The notes: generated by a model from the letters alone, not told the origin. Shown: positions 34,700 through 45,463, numbered from the stretch's first letter. The stretch is DNA of 64,000 nucleotides from CAVXHQ01 sp963761735 (GCA_963761735.1 CAVXHQ010000006.1:289476-353475), one strand, 5' to 3'. A program made the numbers and translations.

Positions 34700-37311
34700 G
34701 CGCGCTTGCCAAAAGCACCGCACAGGACGCCGCTGTGTCGGGGCCGGTCCTGGCCTTCGATCTGCCGACCGGCAAAGGGGCGAAACCGCACCGGATCAGC
34801 AACCGTGCGCCGGTCGTCCCCGGAGGGAACCGTCATGTCGTCTCCGGAGGAGCGAATACCGACGCCCGTCCGGTGGCGGACACGGCGCCAGCGGGCCTGA
34901 CGTTCGGCGGCGCCGTCGTGAACATGCCGGCACCGCATCCGGTTCAGGTCGCCGGACCTTTCGATGGCGCCACCGCCGCCGGGGCCGCCGCCGACCGGTC
35001 GCCCGCGGCGCCGACTGTCGCGACATCCAATGCCGACGCAACGCCCGTCGCGGCACCGGCGGCACACCCCGTCGCCCGGATCGTTCCCCGAAAGGCGGAG
35101 ACATCCGTCTCGCTGCACAAGGATCTGTCCGCTCCCGCGACCGATCCGTTCTCGCCACGCGCCAAGGCCCGCGCCGACCTGTCGGCGATCTACGCCGGTG
35201 TCCTCGGCGTCGATGTCAGCCGCGCCGATATCCTCGAATGCCTCGCCATTTCCGGTGGCGATCATCCGACGCCGGAAATCATCGCCAAGGCGCTGACCAG
35301 AGGCGGGCTCGTCACCCGGATCGAAAAGACCGATGCGCTGACTGCGCGGCTGTGGCCCGCCCTGTGCGAAATGACCAGCGGTCAGGTGGTTCTCGTGCTC
35401 GAACAGCGCGGGCAAAGCCTGTCGGTCTATGATGCGACCTGCCCGGGCAACCGCACGGATGTGGCGCTGGCCGAATTCATGCCGGTCTATGCGGGCACGG
35501 TGATCCGCGCCGATGTGGGTCTCGACGAGCTGCACCGCCGTCATTACGACGTCGCGCCGCAGGGCCACTGGTTCTGGAGCCATCTGACCAAGATGCGGCG
35601 CCATATCTTCGAGGTGGCACTTGGCTCTTTCGTGGCGAACCTGCTGGCCGTCGCCGTCGCGCTGTTCTCGTTGCAGGTCTATGACCGGGTCATCCCGCAT
35701 CAGTCCATCGCGACGCTGTGGGTGCTGGCCATCGGTGCGGGCCTCGCCATGCTGCTCGAGGCCGCGCTGCGCATCGCGCGCGCCCGGTTGATGGACGGGG
35801 CGGGGCGGCAGATCGAGATGTCGGTGCAGACGCTGCTGATGGACCGGGTGCTGGGCATGCGGTCCGGGTTGCACGGCCAGACGCCGTCGAACACGTTTTC
35901 CAGCGTCCGCGAGTTCTCGTCGATCCGGGAGTTCTTTACCGCGTCGACCGTCGGCACCCTGACCGACCTTCCGTTCATCGTGTTGTTCCTTGCCCTCGTG
36001 GCCTCGATCGGCGGCAATGTGGTGTGGGTATTGTTCGTTGGCGGAATCCTGATGGTGCTTCCCAGCTTCTTCCTGCAAAAGAAGATGATCGCGCTGACCC
36101 GCGCGACACAGGGCGCATCCACCAAATCGTCGCGCCTGCTGATGGAGGCGATCTACGAGGCCGACACGATCAAGACCAGCCGGGGCGAGGACCGGTTTCG
36201 CCGGACCTGGGCCGAGTTGACGGCGCTGTCCTCGCTCGCGACCTCCGAGCAGCGCAAGCTGTCGACGACGCTGACCTATTGGGCGCAGGGCGTGCAGCAG
36301 GCCACCTATGTCAGCGCGGTCGTCGCGGGCACGTTTCTGGTCTTTGCCGGACAGTTCACCATCGGCACGATCATCGCCGTGGGCATCCTGACGTCCCGCA
36401 CCCTGGGGCCGTTGACGCAGCTTGCCGGCACGATGGCGCGCTGGTCGAACGTCAAGGGCGCGCTCGAGGCGCTCGACGGGATCGCGCTGGCGCCGCAGGA
36501 CGAGGCCGAGGGGCGGACCTATCTGCGGCGCGACAGGCTGGCGGGCAATTTCGAGCTGACAGGTGTCACCTATTGCTACGACGAGGACGGCGCGAAGTCG
36601 CTCGATATCGGCGCGCTGAAACTGGGCGGCGGCGAACGTCTGGCGATCCTCGGGCCGAACGGCTCTGGCAAATCGACCTTCCTCAAAATCATGGCGGGTC
36701 TGTATCAGCCCACCGAAGGCCGCCTGATGATCGACGGCGTCGAAATGGCACAGATCATGCCGCGCGATATCCGCCGGTCGATCGGGTACCTGGGGCAGGA
36801 CGTCCGCCTGTTCGCGGGCACCCTGCGCGACAACCTCAACCTGACGCTGCTGGAGCGCGACGACGACCGCCTGCTGCGCAGCCTCGATTTCTCGGGCCTT
36901 GGCGATTATGTGCGTGGCCATCCCAAGGGCCTCGATCTCGAGATCCGGGACGGCGGGGCGGGCCTGTCGGTCGGGCAACGCCAGTCGATCGGCTGGGCGC
37001 GGCTCTGGCTTCAGGATCCGAAGATCTGCCTGCTGGACGAACCGACGGCCTCGCTCGATCAGGCGCTGGAGACGAAACTTGTGGCGCGGCTGCGCACCTG
37101 GCTCGACGGGCGCACGGCGATCATCGCGACGCACCGACTGCCGATCCTCGATCTGGCGCAGCGCACGGTGATCCTGGCCAACGGTCGTCTCGTGGTGGAC
37201 GGACCGACCGGCGAGGTGCTGGCGCATCTGGCGGGCAAAAAGGACCTGGCGGTCGAGCAGGAACCGGCCGTCGAGCAGAAATTGTCCGGCGAACAGGAGC
37301 TGGCATCATGA
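34696..37311 (+). CDS. Type I secretion ABC exporter (LapB/HlyB type) with long N-terminal extension
   Basis: 871 aa, about 150 longer than usual. Residues about 1-150 are a Pro/Ala-rich extension of no recognised fold. A C39-like domain (about 155-270) lacks the catalytic Cys, so it should recognise rather than cleave substrate. The TMD follows (RRHIFEVALGSFVANLLAVAV onward, including YDRVIPHQSIATLWVLAIG). The NBD has Walker A GPNGSGKST (about 653), the signature LSVGQRQS (about 756) and Walker B CLLDEPTASLD (about 777). The last 18 codons are a three-fold repeat abutting the ATGA junction with hlyD. Confidence 0.93.
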   Translation: MSALAKSTAQDAAVSGPVLAFDLPTGKGAKPHRISNRAPVVPGGNRHVVSGGANTDARPVADTAPAGLTFGGAVVNMPAPHPVQVAGPFDGATAAGAAADRSPAAPTVATSNADATPVAAPAAHPVARIVPRKAETSVSLHKDLSAPATDPFSPRAKARADLSAIYAGVLGVDVSRADILECLAISGGDHPTPEIIAKALTRGGLVTRIEKTDALTARLWPALCEMTSGQVVLVLEQRGQSLSVYDATCPGNRTDVALAEFMPVYAGTVIRADVGLDELHRRHYDVAPQGHWFWSHLTKMRRHIFEVALGSFVANLLAVAVALFSLQVYDRVIPHQSIATLWVLAIGAGLAMLLEAALRIARARLMDGAGRQIEMSVQTLLMDRVLGMRSGLHGQTPSNTFSSVREFSSIREFFTASTVGTLTDLPFIVLFLALVASIGGNVVWVLFVGGILMVLPSFFLQKKMIALTRATQGASTKSSRLLMEAIYEADTIKTSRGEDRFRRTWAELTALSSLATSEQRKLSTTLTYWAQGVQQATYVSAVVAGTFLVFAGQFTIGTIIAVGILTSRTLGPLTQLAGTMARWSNVKGALEALDGIALAPQDEAEGRTYLRRDRLAGNFELTGVTYCYDEDGAKSLDIGALKLGGGERLAILGPNGSGKSTFLKIMAGLYQPTEGRLMIDGVEMAQIMPRDIRRSIGYLGQDVRLFAGTLRDNLNLTLLERDDDRLLRSLDFSGLGDYVRGHPKGLDLEIRDGGAGLSVGQRQSIGWARLWLQDPKICLLDEPTASLDQALETKLVARLRTWLDGRTAIIATHRLPILDLAQRTVILANGRLVVDGPTGEVLAHLAGKKDLAVEQEPAVEQKLSGEQELAS
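37252..37305. repeat. 18-bp degenerate repeat ending the ABC exporter gene
   Basis: Three six-residue units VEQEPA, VEQKLS and GEQELA run up to the final Ser codon and the TGA that overlaps the hlyD start. Period 18 bases, degenerate, in frame. It resembles the repeats at the peptide-transporter junctions in place and in preserving the frame. Confidence 0.65.
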
Positions 37312-38480
37312 GCGTCGCCTACGCCGACGAAATCGGCGCCCGCACCCGCGGCTCGTCCCTCGTGATTTGGCTCGTGGGCCTCGTGGTTCTGGTATTCATC
37401 GTCTGGGCGAAATTCGCCTGGATCGACGAGATCGTGCGCGCCGAAGGCGAGATCGTCTCGTCGGCACGGCCCCAGATCGTGCAGAACCTCGAAGGCGGGA
37501 TCCTCGCCGAACTGCTGGTGTCCGAAGGCGACGTGGTCGAGCCGGGGCAGGTGCTGGCGCGTCTGCGCGGCACCAATTTCCAGTCGCGGGTGCAGGATTA
37601 CGTCGAGCAGATCGACGCGCTGACCACCCGCAAACTGCGCCTCGAGGCGGAGATGGCGGGGCAAAGCACCTTCGAAGCGCCAGCGGACATCGCCGGGCGC
37701 AACTCCTCGCTCGTCGCCTCGGAGGCGGCGCTGCTTGCCGCGCGGCAGGCCGATTACATCAGCCGCACCGAAGGGGCCGCGCGCATCGTCGCCGAAACCC
37801 GGCGCGAACTCGAGGTGATGGAGGACCTGCTGGCCCGCGAGATTGCGGCGCTGATCGAGGTGACGCGCGCGCGCAACGCCCTGTCGGACGCCGAAATCCG
37901 CTACAACGAAATCGTGACGGGCACCGAACTCGAACGGGCGGCGGAGTATTCGCAAACCTTGCAGGAACTCAACCAGATCGAGCAGGAAATGCGCGTGGCA
38001 CAGGACCAGCTGTCGCGCACCATCATCACCTCGCCGATGCGCGGCGTCATCAACAACCTCGGCGTGACGACCATCGGCGGCGTGATCCGGCCCGGCGAAG
38101 AGATCTTTCAGATCATTCCCCTCGACGACGAGTTGTTCGTCGAGGCGCAGGTGATGCCGCAGGACATCGCCACGGTGGTGCCGGGTCAGCGGGCGACGGT
38201 AAAGCTCACCGCCTACGATTACACGGTCTACGGCAGCCTCGACGGCGAGGTCATGGTGGTGTCCGCCGATACCTTCGAGGACGAGCGGCGGGCCGATCTG
38301 CCGGAAACCTACCGGGTGACCCTGCGCGTCGACCTCGAGAACCTGGACGCGCGGCAGGCGCAGATCGCGATCCGGCCCGGAATGCAGGCGACGGTGGAGT
38401 TGCATACCGGGGCGAAGACGGTGCTGACCTATCTGCTGCGTCCGCTGTACCGCTCACGCGAGGCCCTGCGCGAGCCGTGA
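37308..38480 (+). CDS. HlyD-family periplasmic adaptor of the type I secretion system
   Basis: 390 aa. One N-terminal TM (SLVIWLVGLVVLVFIVWAKFAW) follows a short cytoplasmic tail. The lipoyl half-motifs are IVQNLEGGILAELLVSEGDVV and SPMRGVINNLGVTTIGGVI, flanking a coiled-coil hairpin (about 90-240). The C-terminal barrel ends with the family pattern GMQATVELHTGAKTVLTYLLRP. The ATG at 37308 overlaps the exporter stop (ATGA). It bridges the ABC exporter and the TolC-like channel. Full length, third and last gene of the secretion set. Confidence 0.95.
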   Translation: MSVAYADEIGARTRGSSLVIWLVGLVVLVFIVWAKFAWIDEIVRAEGEIVSSARPQIVQNLEGGILAELLVSEGDVVEPGQVLARLRGTNFQSRVQDYVEQIDALTTRKLRLEAEMAGQSTFEAPADIAGRNSSLVASEAALLAARQADYISRTEGAARIVAETRRELEVMEDLLAREIAALIEVTRARNALSDAEIRYNEIVTGTELERAAEYSQTLQELNQIEQEMRVAQDQLSRTIITSPMRGVINNLGVTTIGGVIRPGEEIFQIIPLDDELFVEAQVMPQDIATVVPGQRATVKLTAYDYTVYGSLDGEVMVVSADTFEDERRADLPETYRVTLRVDLENLDARQAQIAIRPGMQATVELHTGAKTVLTYLLRPLYRSREALREP

Positions 38481-38709
38481 GGCGGGGCCCGTGGCAAGGT
38501 CCGGACCCTGCGGGGCGAGTTATTGAAGCAAGAAAAAGGGGGGCGCCGCGATTTGGGGTGCCCCTTCGCTCCTGACGTTCGGGCAGGTGGGCCGCGCCGG
38601 GCGATGTCGGGGCGCACGCCCTTGCGGCTCCGGTTGCGCGTCACTAAGACTTCTGACAGGATTTATCGGATAAGGCGGGGGCGACCCGCAGGACAACAAG
38701 GCAGAACCC

Positions 38710-39339
38710 ATGCAGAACCCCGTCGATACCTACATGAACCTCGTGCCGATGGTCGTCGAACAGACCAGCCGCGGCGAGCGGGCCTACGACATTTTTTCGC
38801 GCCTGCTCAAGGAGCGGATCATCTTCATCAACGGCCCGGTCCATGACGGGATGAGCCAGCTGATCGTCGCGCAGCTCTTGCACCTCGAGGCCGAGAACCC
38901 GAAAAAAGAAATCTCGATGTACATCAATTCGCCCGGCGGCGTGGTGACGTCCGGCATGTCGATCTACGACACGATGCAGTATATCCGGCCCAAAGTATCG
39001 ACGCTCTGCGTCGGTCAGGCGGCCTCCATGGGCTCTCTTTTGCTGACGGCGGGCGAAAAGGGGATGCGTTTCTCGCTTCCGAACTCGCGGATCATGGTTC
39101 ATCAACCTTCCGGAGGGTATCAGGGGCAGGCAACGGACATCATGATCCACGCCGCCGAAACCCAGAAGCTTAAAGACCGCCTTAACCAGATCTATGTCAA
39201 ACATACCGGCCAGACCCTGAAAAAGGTCGAAGCGGCACTTGAGCGCGACAACTTCATGTCCGCCGAGGATGCCAAGGACTGGGGCCTGATCGATGAAATC
39301 CTGACCACGCGCGAAAAGCCTGACAGCGACGACAAGTAG
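38710..39339 (+). CDS. clpP: ATP-dependent Clp protease proteolytic subunit
   Basis: 209 aa serine peptidase forming the tetradecameric chamber. The catalytic Ser106 lies in GQAASMGS, His131 in IMVHQPSGG and Asp180 in KLKDRLNQ. The N-terminal propeptide is short. The MVVEQTSRGERAYDIFSRLL start is canonical. It is followed by clpX after a 206-base gap, longer than in many relatives. Upstream, CTTG-N17-CACTAAG around 38629-38656 faintly resembles an alphaproteobacterial heat-shock promoter; I would not rely on it. Confidence 0.98.
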   Translation: MQNPVDTYMNLVPMVVEQTSRGERAYDIFSRLLKERIIFINGPVHDGMSQLIVAQLLHLEAENPKKEISMYINSPGGVVTSGMSIYDTMQYIRPKVSTLCVGQAASMGSLLLTAGEKGMRFSLPNSRIMVHQPSGGYQGQATDIMIHAAETQKLKDRLNQIYVKHTGQTLKKVEAALERDNFMSAEDAKDWGLIDEILTTREKPDSDDK

Positions 39340-39545
39340 ACCGTCACGACGCATGTGCGGACGCCCGGCACCGATCCATCGGCGGTGCCGGGTGCGAGAC
39401 CCTTCGGGCGGGTGCCGTGCCGCGGGGTCGCACCGCCGACCGTCGCGCACAGGACAGTTTGACGTTGTGGCTCCGGTGGCGCTGTTTTAGGTTTGGGCAC
39501 GGGGCAAAGCAGTCAAGACGGCCCGCATGGGCCACGGAGGACGAT

Positions 39546-40817
39546 ATGGCGACCACGTCGGGCAGCGACAGCAAGAACACTCTCTATTGCAGCTTTTGCG
39601 GCAAGAGCCAGCACGAGGTCCGCAAGCTGATTGCAGGGCCGACGGTGTTCATCTGCGACGAATGCGTCGAGTTGTGTATGGACATCATCCGCGAGGAAAC
39701 GAAATCCTCGTCGTTGAAATCCTCGGACGGGGTGCCGACCCCGCTGGAAATCTGCGAGGTGCTGGACGATTATGTCATCGGTCAGATCCATGCCAAACGG
39801 GTGCTCTCGGTGGCCGTTCACAACCATTACAAGCGCCTGAACCATGCCGCGAAATCCGGCGACATCGAACTGTCGAAGAGCAACATCCTGCTCATCGGGC
39901 CGACCGGCTGCGGCAAGACACTGCTGGCGCAAACGCTTGCGCGCATCCTCGACGTGCCGTTCACGATGGCAGACGCGACGACGCTGACCGAGGCGGGCTA
40001 TGTCGGCGAGGACGTCGAGAACATCATCCTCAAGCTGTTGCAGGCGTCGGAATACAATGTCGAGCGTGCGCAGCGGGGCATCGTCTATATCGACGAGGTA
40101 GATAAGATTACCCGCAAATCGGACAATCCCTCGATTACCCGCGACGTGTCCGGCGAGGGCGTGCAGCAGGCCCTATTGAAGATCATGGAAGGCACCGTCG
40201 CCTCCGTGCCACCGCAGGGCGGGCGCAAGCATCCGCAGCAGGAATTCCTGCAGGTGGATACGACCAACATCCTGTTCGTCTGCGGCGGTGCCTTTGCCGG
40301 TCTGGACAAGATCATCTCGGCGCGTGGCAAGGGCAGTGCGATCGGTTTCAACGCCGACGTCAAGGACGCCGAGAGCCGGGGCGTGGGCGAGGTTTTCACC
40401 GAACTCGAGCCCGAGGACCTGTTGAAATTCGGTCTGATCCCGGAATTCGTCGGCCGTCTGCCGGTTCTGGCAACCCTCACCGATCTGGACGAGGATGCGC
40501 TGGTGACGATCCTGACGGCGCCCAAGAACGCGCTCGTCAAACAATACCAGCGCCTGTTCGAGATCGAGGACACCAAGCTGACCTTCACCGAGGACGCATT
40601 GTCGGCAATCGCCAAGCGGGCGATCGAGCGCAAGACGGGTGCGCGGGGTCTGCGGTCGATCATGGAGGATATCCTGCTCGACACGATGTTCGACCTGCCG
40701 GGCATGGATACGGTAACCGAGGTCGTCGTCAACGAAGAGGCTGTGGGCCGTCAGGCCAAGCCGTTGATGATCCACGGCGATCCGCCGGTGAAAAAGTCGC
40801 TCGCGACGTCCAAATAG
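39546..40817 (+). CDS. clpX: Clp protease ATPase subunit ClpX
   Basis: 423 aa AAA+ unfoldase. The N-terminal zinc finger has two CxxC pairs (CSFC, CDEC). Walker A is GPTGCGKT, the pore loop is GYVG, Walker B is VYIDEVDKI, the RKH loop is present (GGRKHPQQ) and the ClpP-docking IGF loop is seen in GKGSAIGF. Sensor 2 lies in KTGARGLRSIME. The ATG at 39546 has GGAGG at 39536-39540. It selects and unfolds substrates for ClpP. Confidence 0.98.
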   Translation: MATTSGSDSKNTLYCSFCGKSQHEVRKLIAGPTVFICDECVELCMDIIREETKSSSLKSSDGVPTPLEICEVLDDYVIGQIHAKRVLSVAVHNHYKRLNHAAKSGDIELSKSNILLIGPTGCGKTLLAQTLARILDVPFTMADATTLTEAGYVGEDVENIILKLLQASEYNVERAQRGIVYIDEVDKITRKSDNPSITRDVSGEGVQQALLKIMEGTVASVPPQGGRKHPQQEFLQVDTTNILFVCGGAFAGLDKIISARGKGSAIGFNADVKDAESRGVGEVFTELEPEDLLKFGLIPEFVGRLPVLATLTDLDEDALVTILTAPKNALVKQYQRLFEIEDTKLTFTEDALSAIAKRAIERKTGARGLRSIMEDILLDTMFDLPGMDTVTEVVVNEEAVGRQAKPLMIHGDPPVKKSLATSK

Positions 40818-40818
40818 G

Positions 40819-41199
40819 GTGTCCGGCCCGATCCGTCGCATCGGTTCGGGCGGCATCTACGAGGACAAGATCGGCTACGCCCGCGCCGTCTCGGCGGGTG
40901 GGTGGATCCATGTTTCGGGCACCACGGCACAGGGGGAGACGATCCCCGACGATGTGGTGGACCAGTGCCGCACGGCGCTCGAGACGATCCGGGGCGCCCT
41001 GGCGCGGTTCGGCGCGGATTTCACGCATGTGGTACGTGTCGCCTACATCTTGCCGGACCCGGCGGAGTTCGCGCCGTGCTGGCCGCTGCTGTCCGAAACA
41101 TTCGGCGCGCATCCGCCAGCCGCGACGATGATTGCCGCCGCCCTCATCGACCCGAAATACCGGATCGAGATCGAAGTGACGGCGTATACCGGCCCCTAG
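40819..41199 (+). CDS. RidA-family (YjgF/YER057c/UK114) protein
   Basis: 126 aa. The fold is indicated by YARAVSAGGWIHVSGTTA near the N-terminus, DVVDQCRTALETIRGAL and the C-terminal IDPKYRIEIEVTA, where the conserved Arg of enamine/imine deaminases sits. It starts with a GTG one base beyond the clpX stop, so it is almost certainly co-transcribed with clpX. Whether it is a true deaminase or a divergent Rid subfamily member cannot be told from the sequence alone. Confidence 0.88.
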   Translation: MSGPIRRIGSGGIYEDKIGYARAVSAGGWIHVSGTTAQGETIPDDVVDQCRTALETIRGALARFGADFTHVVRVAYILPDPAEFAPCWPLLSETFGAHPPAATMIAAALIDPKYRIEIEVTAYTGP

Positions 41200-41275
41200 A
41201 TCCGCACCCCCGCCACTGGACGCCGCACCGCGATTGCGGCATGTAGAGCGCAACACGAACCAAGGAATGCACCTC

Positions 41276-41659
41276 ATGTCGTTCATGACCGGTCTCAAGC
41301 GTCTGTTCACCTGGTGGCACGGATCGAGTTATGGCACGCAGCTGTGGACCTGGCGCAATGGCGAGCGGGTCGGCGAGGATGCGCAGGGCAACGTGTTTTA
41401 TCGCAACGCCGACGACAGCCGCCGATGGGTGATTTTCAATGGTGAGCCGGAAGCGAGCCGTGTCGCACCCGAGTGGCACGGTTGGCTGCACCGCACCTGG
41501 GACCATCCCCCGACCGAGGTGCCGTTGGTCCATAAGGCATGGGAAAAACCGCATGAGCCGAACCTGACGGGGACGGCGCTGGCATATGCGCCGGCCGGTT
41601 CGCTGCGCCGTGTCGATCCGGCACCCCGCGCGGATTATGAGGCATGGACGCCCGAATAG
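41276..41659 (+). CDS. NADH:ubiquinone oxidoreductase accessory subunit, NDUFA12/B17.2 type
   Basis: 127 aa. The family signature is clear: FTWWHGSSYGTQLWTWRNG at the start, VGEDAQGNVFY, then RRWVIFNG, EPEASRVAPEWHGWLHRTWD and PLVHKAWEKPHEPNLTGT (given as landmarks). In alphaproteobacteria this peripheral subunit belongs to complex I, as in mitochondria. AAGGA at 41262-41266 fits the ATG at 41276 (9-base spacing) better than the ATG at 41267 directly against it. Confidence 0.95.
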   Translation: MSFMTGLKRLFTWWHGSSYGTQLWTWRNGERVGEDAQGNVFYRNADDSRRWVIFNGEPEASRVAPEWHGWLHRTWDHPPTEVPLVHKAWEKPHEPNLTGTALAYAPAGSLRRVDPAPRADYEAWTPE

Positions 41660-41831
41660 GGCGCTGCACGAGGGCCAAGATGCGCTACTCCCCCCCTGAA
41701 ATAGTCGCGGCAGGCGTGACGTCCGCTGCACGGTCGTTGTGTTCCGGGCACCCGTCGTGACCGATGACGGCAACTCGACGTGCCCCACGGGGGAGAGCCG
41801 CCTTGCTCAGCTCCGTCGGCGGGGCGGGCGC

Positions 41832-42185
41832 GTGAAATGGCTTGTACTGGCCCTCGCGCTCTGTGCCGCGCCCGCTGCCGCACAGGAAGCGACGACGGCG
41901 CCGGGCGGCATTCTGCGCGTCCTCGACAAGAATACCGGCGTTCTCTCGGACGTCGAACTGCGCGCGGGCGAAGAACGGTCCATCGGCCTGCTGACCATCC
42001 GTCTCGACGAATGCCGCTACCCGACCGACAACCCGGCGGGGGATGCCTATCAATGGCTGTCGATCACCTATCGTGGGCTGACGGAGCCGGTATTCCGCGG
42101 CTGGATGATTGCGAGCGCGCCTGCGGTCAGCGCGATGGAACATCCCCGCTACGATGTCTGGGCGCTGCGCTGTATCACCTCCTGA
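41832..42185 (+). CDS. DUF2155 periplasmic protein
   Basis: 117 aa with a signal peptide (WLVLALALCAAPAAAQ). The mature part matches DUF2155: GGILRVLDKNTGVLSDVELRAGE, the Cys in DECRYP and the last-strand Cys in ALRC, which probably form a disulfide. A GTG at 41832 starts the signal peptide directly; an in-frame ATG at 41739 would add 31 residues with no counterpart I know of. In related genomes it sits by the NDUFA12 gene and aat, as here. It overlaps the 3' end of the convergent aat gene by 37 bases. Function unknown. Confidence 0.85.
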   Translation: MKWLVLALALCAAPAAAQEATTAPGGILRVLDKNTGVLSDVELRAGEERSIGLLTIRLDECRYPTDNPAGDAYQWLSITYRGLTEPVFRGWMIASAPAVSAMEHPRYDVWALRCITS

Positions 42186-42801
42186 GGCGGTGGCACGGCG
42201 CCCCCTTCGGCGAACTCGGCAGGCACCGCGAGCGCCAGCGACAGCCGTTCCTGATAGTCGTCCCGAGCAATTTCGATGGCGCCGAGGCGCGCCAGATGCG
42301 GTGTGAGAAACTGCGTGTCGAACAGCCTGAAACCAGCGCGGCGCAGATGATCCGTCAAATAGGCCAGTGCGATCTTCGAGGCATCGGTGCGCCGTGAAAA
42401 CATGCTTTCGCCAAAGAACGCGGCGCCCAGGGTGACGCCGTAGACGCCGCCGACAAGGTCTGACCCTTCCCAGATTTCGATGGAATGGGCGTGGCCAAGG
42501 TCGTGCAGCGCGCGATAGGTGCGCGCGATGGCGGCGTTGATCCAGGTCTCGTCGCGGTCGGCACAGCCTGCGACCACCGCATCGAACGCCCTGTCGTAAC
42601 TGATGCCAAAGGGCTCGGCCCGCATCCTGCGCGCGAGGCTGCGCGAGATGTGAAACCCGTCCGGCGGCAATATCCCGCGCCGTTTGGGCTCTACCCAGAA
42701 CACATCCGGGTCGTCGCGGCCCTCCGACATCGGGAACACGCCAACGGAATAGGCGTGCAGCAAGAGGTCCGGCGTCAGCCGGGGGGCGTCTGCACGCGGT
42801 T

Positions 42802-42805
<4 letters not shown>
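42149..42805 (-). CDS. aat: Leucyl/phenylalanyl-tRNA--protein transferase
   Basis: 218 aa. It adds Leu or Phe to N-terminal Lys/Arg of proteins, marking them for ClpAP/ClpS. Family blocks: LLLHAYSVGVFPMSE, FWVEPKRRGILPPDGFHISRSL, EIWEGSDLVGGVYGVTLGAAFFGESMFSRR (landmarks) and FDTQFLTPHLARLGAIEI. I chose the GTG at 42805 because it overlaps the accC stop (GTGA, 42802-42805); a GTG at 42832 is also in frame. Convergent with the DUF2155 gene. Confidence 0.95.
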
Positions 42806-44154
<1,349 letters not shown>

Positions 44155-44186
44155 TTTTTCACCCGGCCCGGATTTCATGGTCACGG

Positions 44187-44669
44187 CTATTCGATGATCA
44201 TCAGGGGCGCGCCGTATTCGACGGCGCCGCCATCCTCGACGAGGATGCGTTTGACCGTGCCACCGCGCGGTGCCGGTATCTGGTTCATCGTCTTCATCGC
44301 CTCGATGATGAGGAGCGTGTCGCCCTCCTGCACCTGTTGGCCGACGGCGACAAAGGGCGGCGCTGACGGCTCGCCCTGCATATAGACGGTGCCGACCATC
44401 GGCGAGGTGACGGCGCCGGGCAGGCCCGCGGGATCTGCGGCGGGCGCCTGAACGGCTTGCGGCGACGCCTGCGGCATCGCCATCGGGGCTGTCAGCGCGG
44501 CCGCCGGTGCGGCGACCACCTGCGTCTGGCGACTGACGCGGACATTCAGGCTGTCGTGGTCGCCATAATCGCGCTTCACCTGCAATTCGGTCAGGTCATT
44601 GTCCCGCAAAAGTTCGGCCAAAGCCTTGATAAAGCTTACGTCGCTATCGTGAGAGGTCGTCTTGCTCAT
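44187..44669 (-). CDS. accB: Acetyl-CoA carboxylase biotin carboxyl carrier protein
   Basis: 160 aa. The C-terminal biotinyl domain has SPMVGTVYM and the biotinylation motif EAMKTMNQ (Lys at about 126). An Ala/Pro linker (about 50-85) joins it to an N-terminal helix pair (FIKALAELLRDNDLTELQV). Partner of accC immediately downstream. The 209 bases between this gene and the hypothetical at 44879 show no gene and should hold the accBC promoter. Confidence 0.98.
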   Translation of the reverse strand: MSKTTSHDSDVSFIKALAELLRDNDLTELQVKRDYGDHDSLNVRVSRQTQVVAAPAAALTAPMAMPQASPQAVQAPAADPAGLPGAVTSPMVGTVYMQGEPSAPPFVAVGQQVQEGDTLLIIEAMKTMNQIPAPRGGTVKRILVEDGGAVEYGAPLMIIE

Positions 44670-44878
44670 GTATGTCCCCTGGCCGGTTGTCCCTGTGCGT
44701 CGTCAGAGCCGGGGCCGTGCCAAATAGGGCAGACCCCGGTTTTCCGGCGCGTTTGAGGGGGCTTATACGCCAAGCGGCGACCCGGGGAAAGCGGGCAGCA
44801 ATGAGCATGTCGGCAATCGGCAGATCGGGGTGCCAGGGACCCCGGAAACCGGGCCGCCATTGGCCCGGGGTGCCGGAA

Positions 44879-45463
44879 TTACGGTGCAGCCGCATCGGGC
44901 GACGGCGCTTTTTCGCTGCGTACGGGCGCAGCAGTGGCGGTGTCAGGCGCCGGCCGCGCGACCTCGGGCGCTGCTGGCGACAGTGCGGGCGCAGGGTCTG
45001 GCGCGGCGGTCTGTGCCTGACGCCGCGCGTCGGCGTCTTCGGTCTTGCCGGTGTCCGAGGCGGTCTGTGCCGCATCCGCCTCGGCGCGCGCGCGCGTTGC
45101 CGCCGCCTCTGCGGCGTCGGCCCGTCTGGCTGCGGCCTTGGCGCGCTGTGCCGCCTCGGTGTCGGGCAGCATCGAGACACCGTAAGGTTTCAGTGTTCGG
45201 TCGATGCCGTTCAGCCGCTTGTCGAGCGGCAATGCCGGATCTGTCGGTGACGCGCTGTCGGCACGCAGCATCGATTTGGAAATTTCCACGGTTTGGGACA
45301 GGTTCTGCGCTGGCACGGGACTGGTCACCGCTGCCACTGCCAGCGGGACGTCCGGGCGCGGATTGCGCGCGATTGCGGCCGCATCCGCCGTCGGTCGCTG
45401 ATCCGGCATGAACTGCGGGGCGGGCGCACGCTGCTGCTGCGCGCCAAGATCGATACGTTCCAT
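44879..45463 (-). CDS. Hypothetical Ala-rich protein with coiled-coil-like segment
   Basis: 194 aa, not recognised. The N-terminal half (MERIDLGAQQQRAP, PQFMPDQRPTADAAAIARNPRP) looks disordered. A central block LSQTVEISKSMLRAD and LPLDKRLNGIDRTLKPYGVSMLP could be structured. The second half is charged and Ala-rich (RAKAAARRADAAEAAATRA), compatible with a coiled coil, and ends in Pro/Ala. A strong GAGGAG ribosome site six bases before the ATG at 45463 is the main support. No TM or signal peptide. It lies between accB and acs, same strand. Confidence 0.55.
   Translation of the reverse strand: MERIDLGAQQQRAPAPQFMPDQRPTADAAAIARNPRPDVPLAVAAVTSPVPAQNLSQTVEISKSMLRADSASPTDPALPLDKRLNGIDRTLKPYGVSMLPDTEAAQRAKAAARRADAAEAAATRARAEADAAQTASDTGKTEDADARRQAQTAAPDPAPALSPAAPEVARPAPDTATAAPVRSEKAPSPDAAAP

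Noticed and set aside
38544..38571. GC hairpin upstream of clpP as terminator of the secretion operon
   Set aside because: The A-run lies 5' of it on the coding strand, so a T-run follows only on the minus strand, where there is no gene to terminate.
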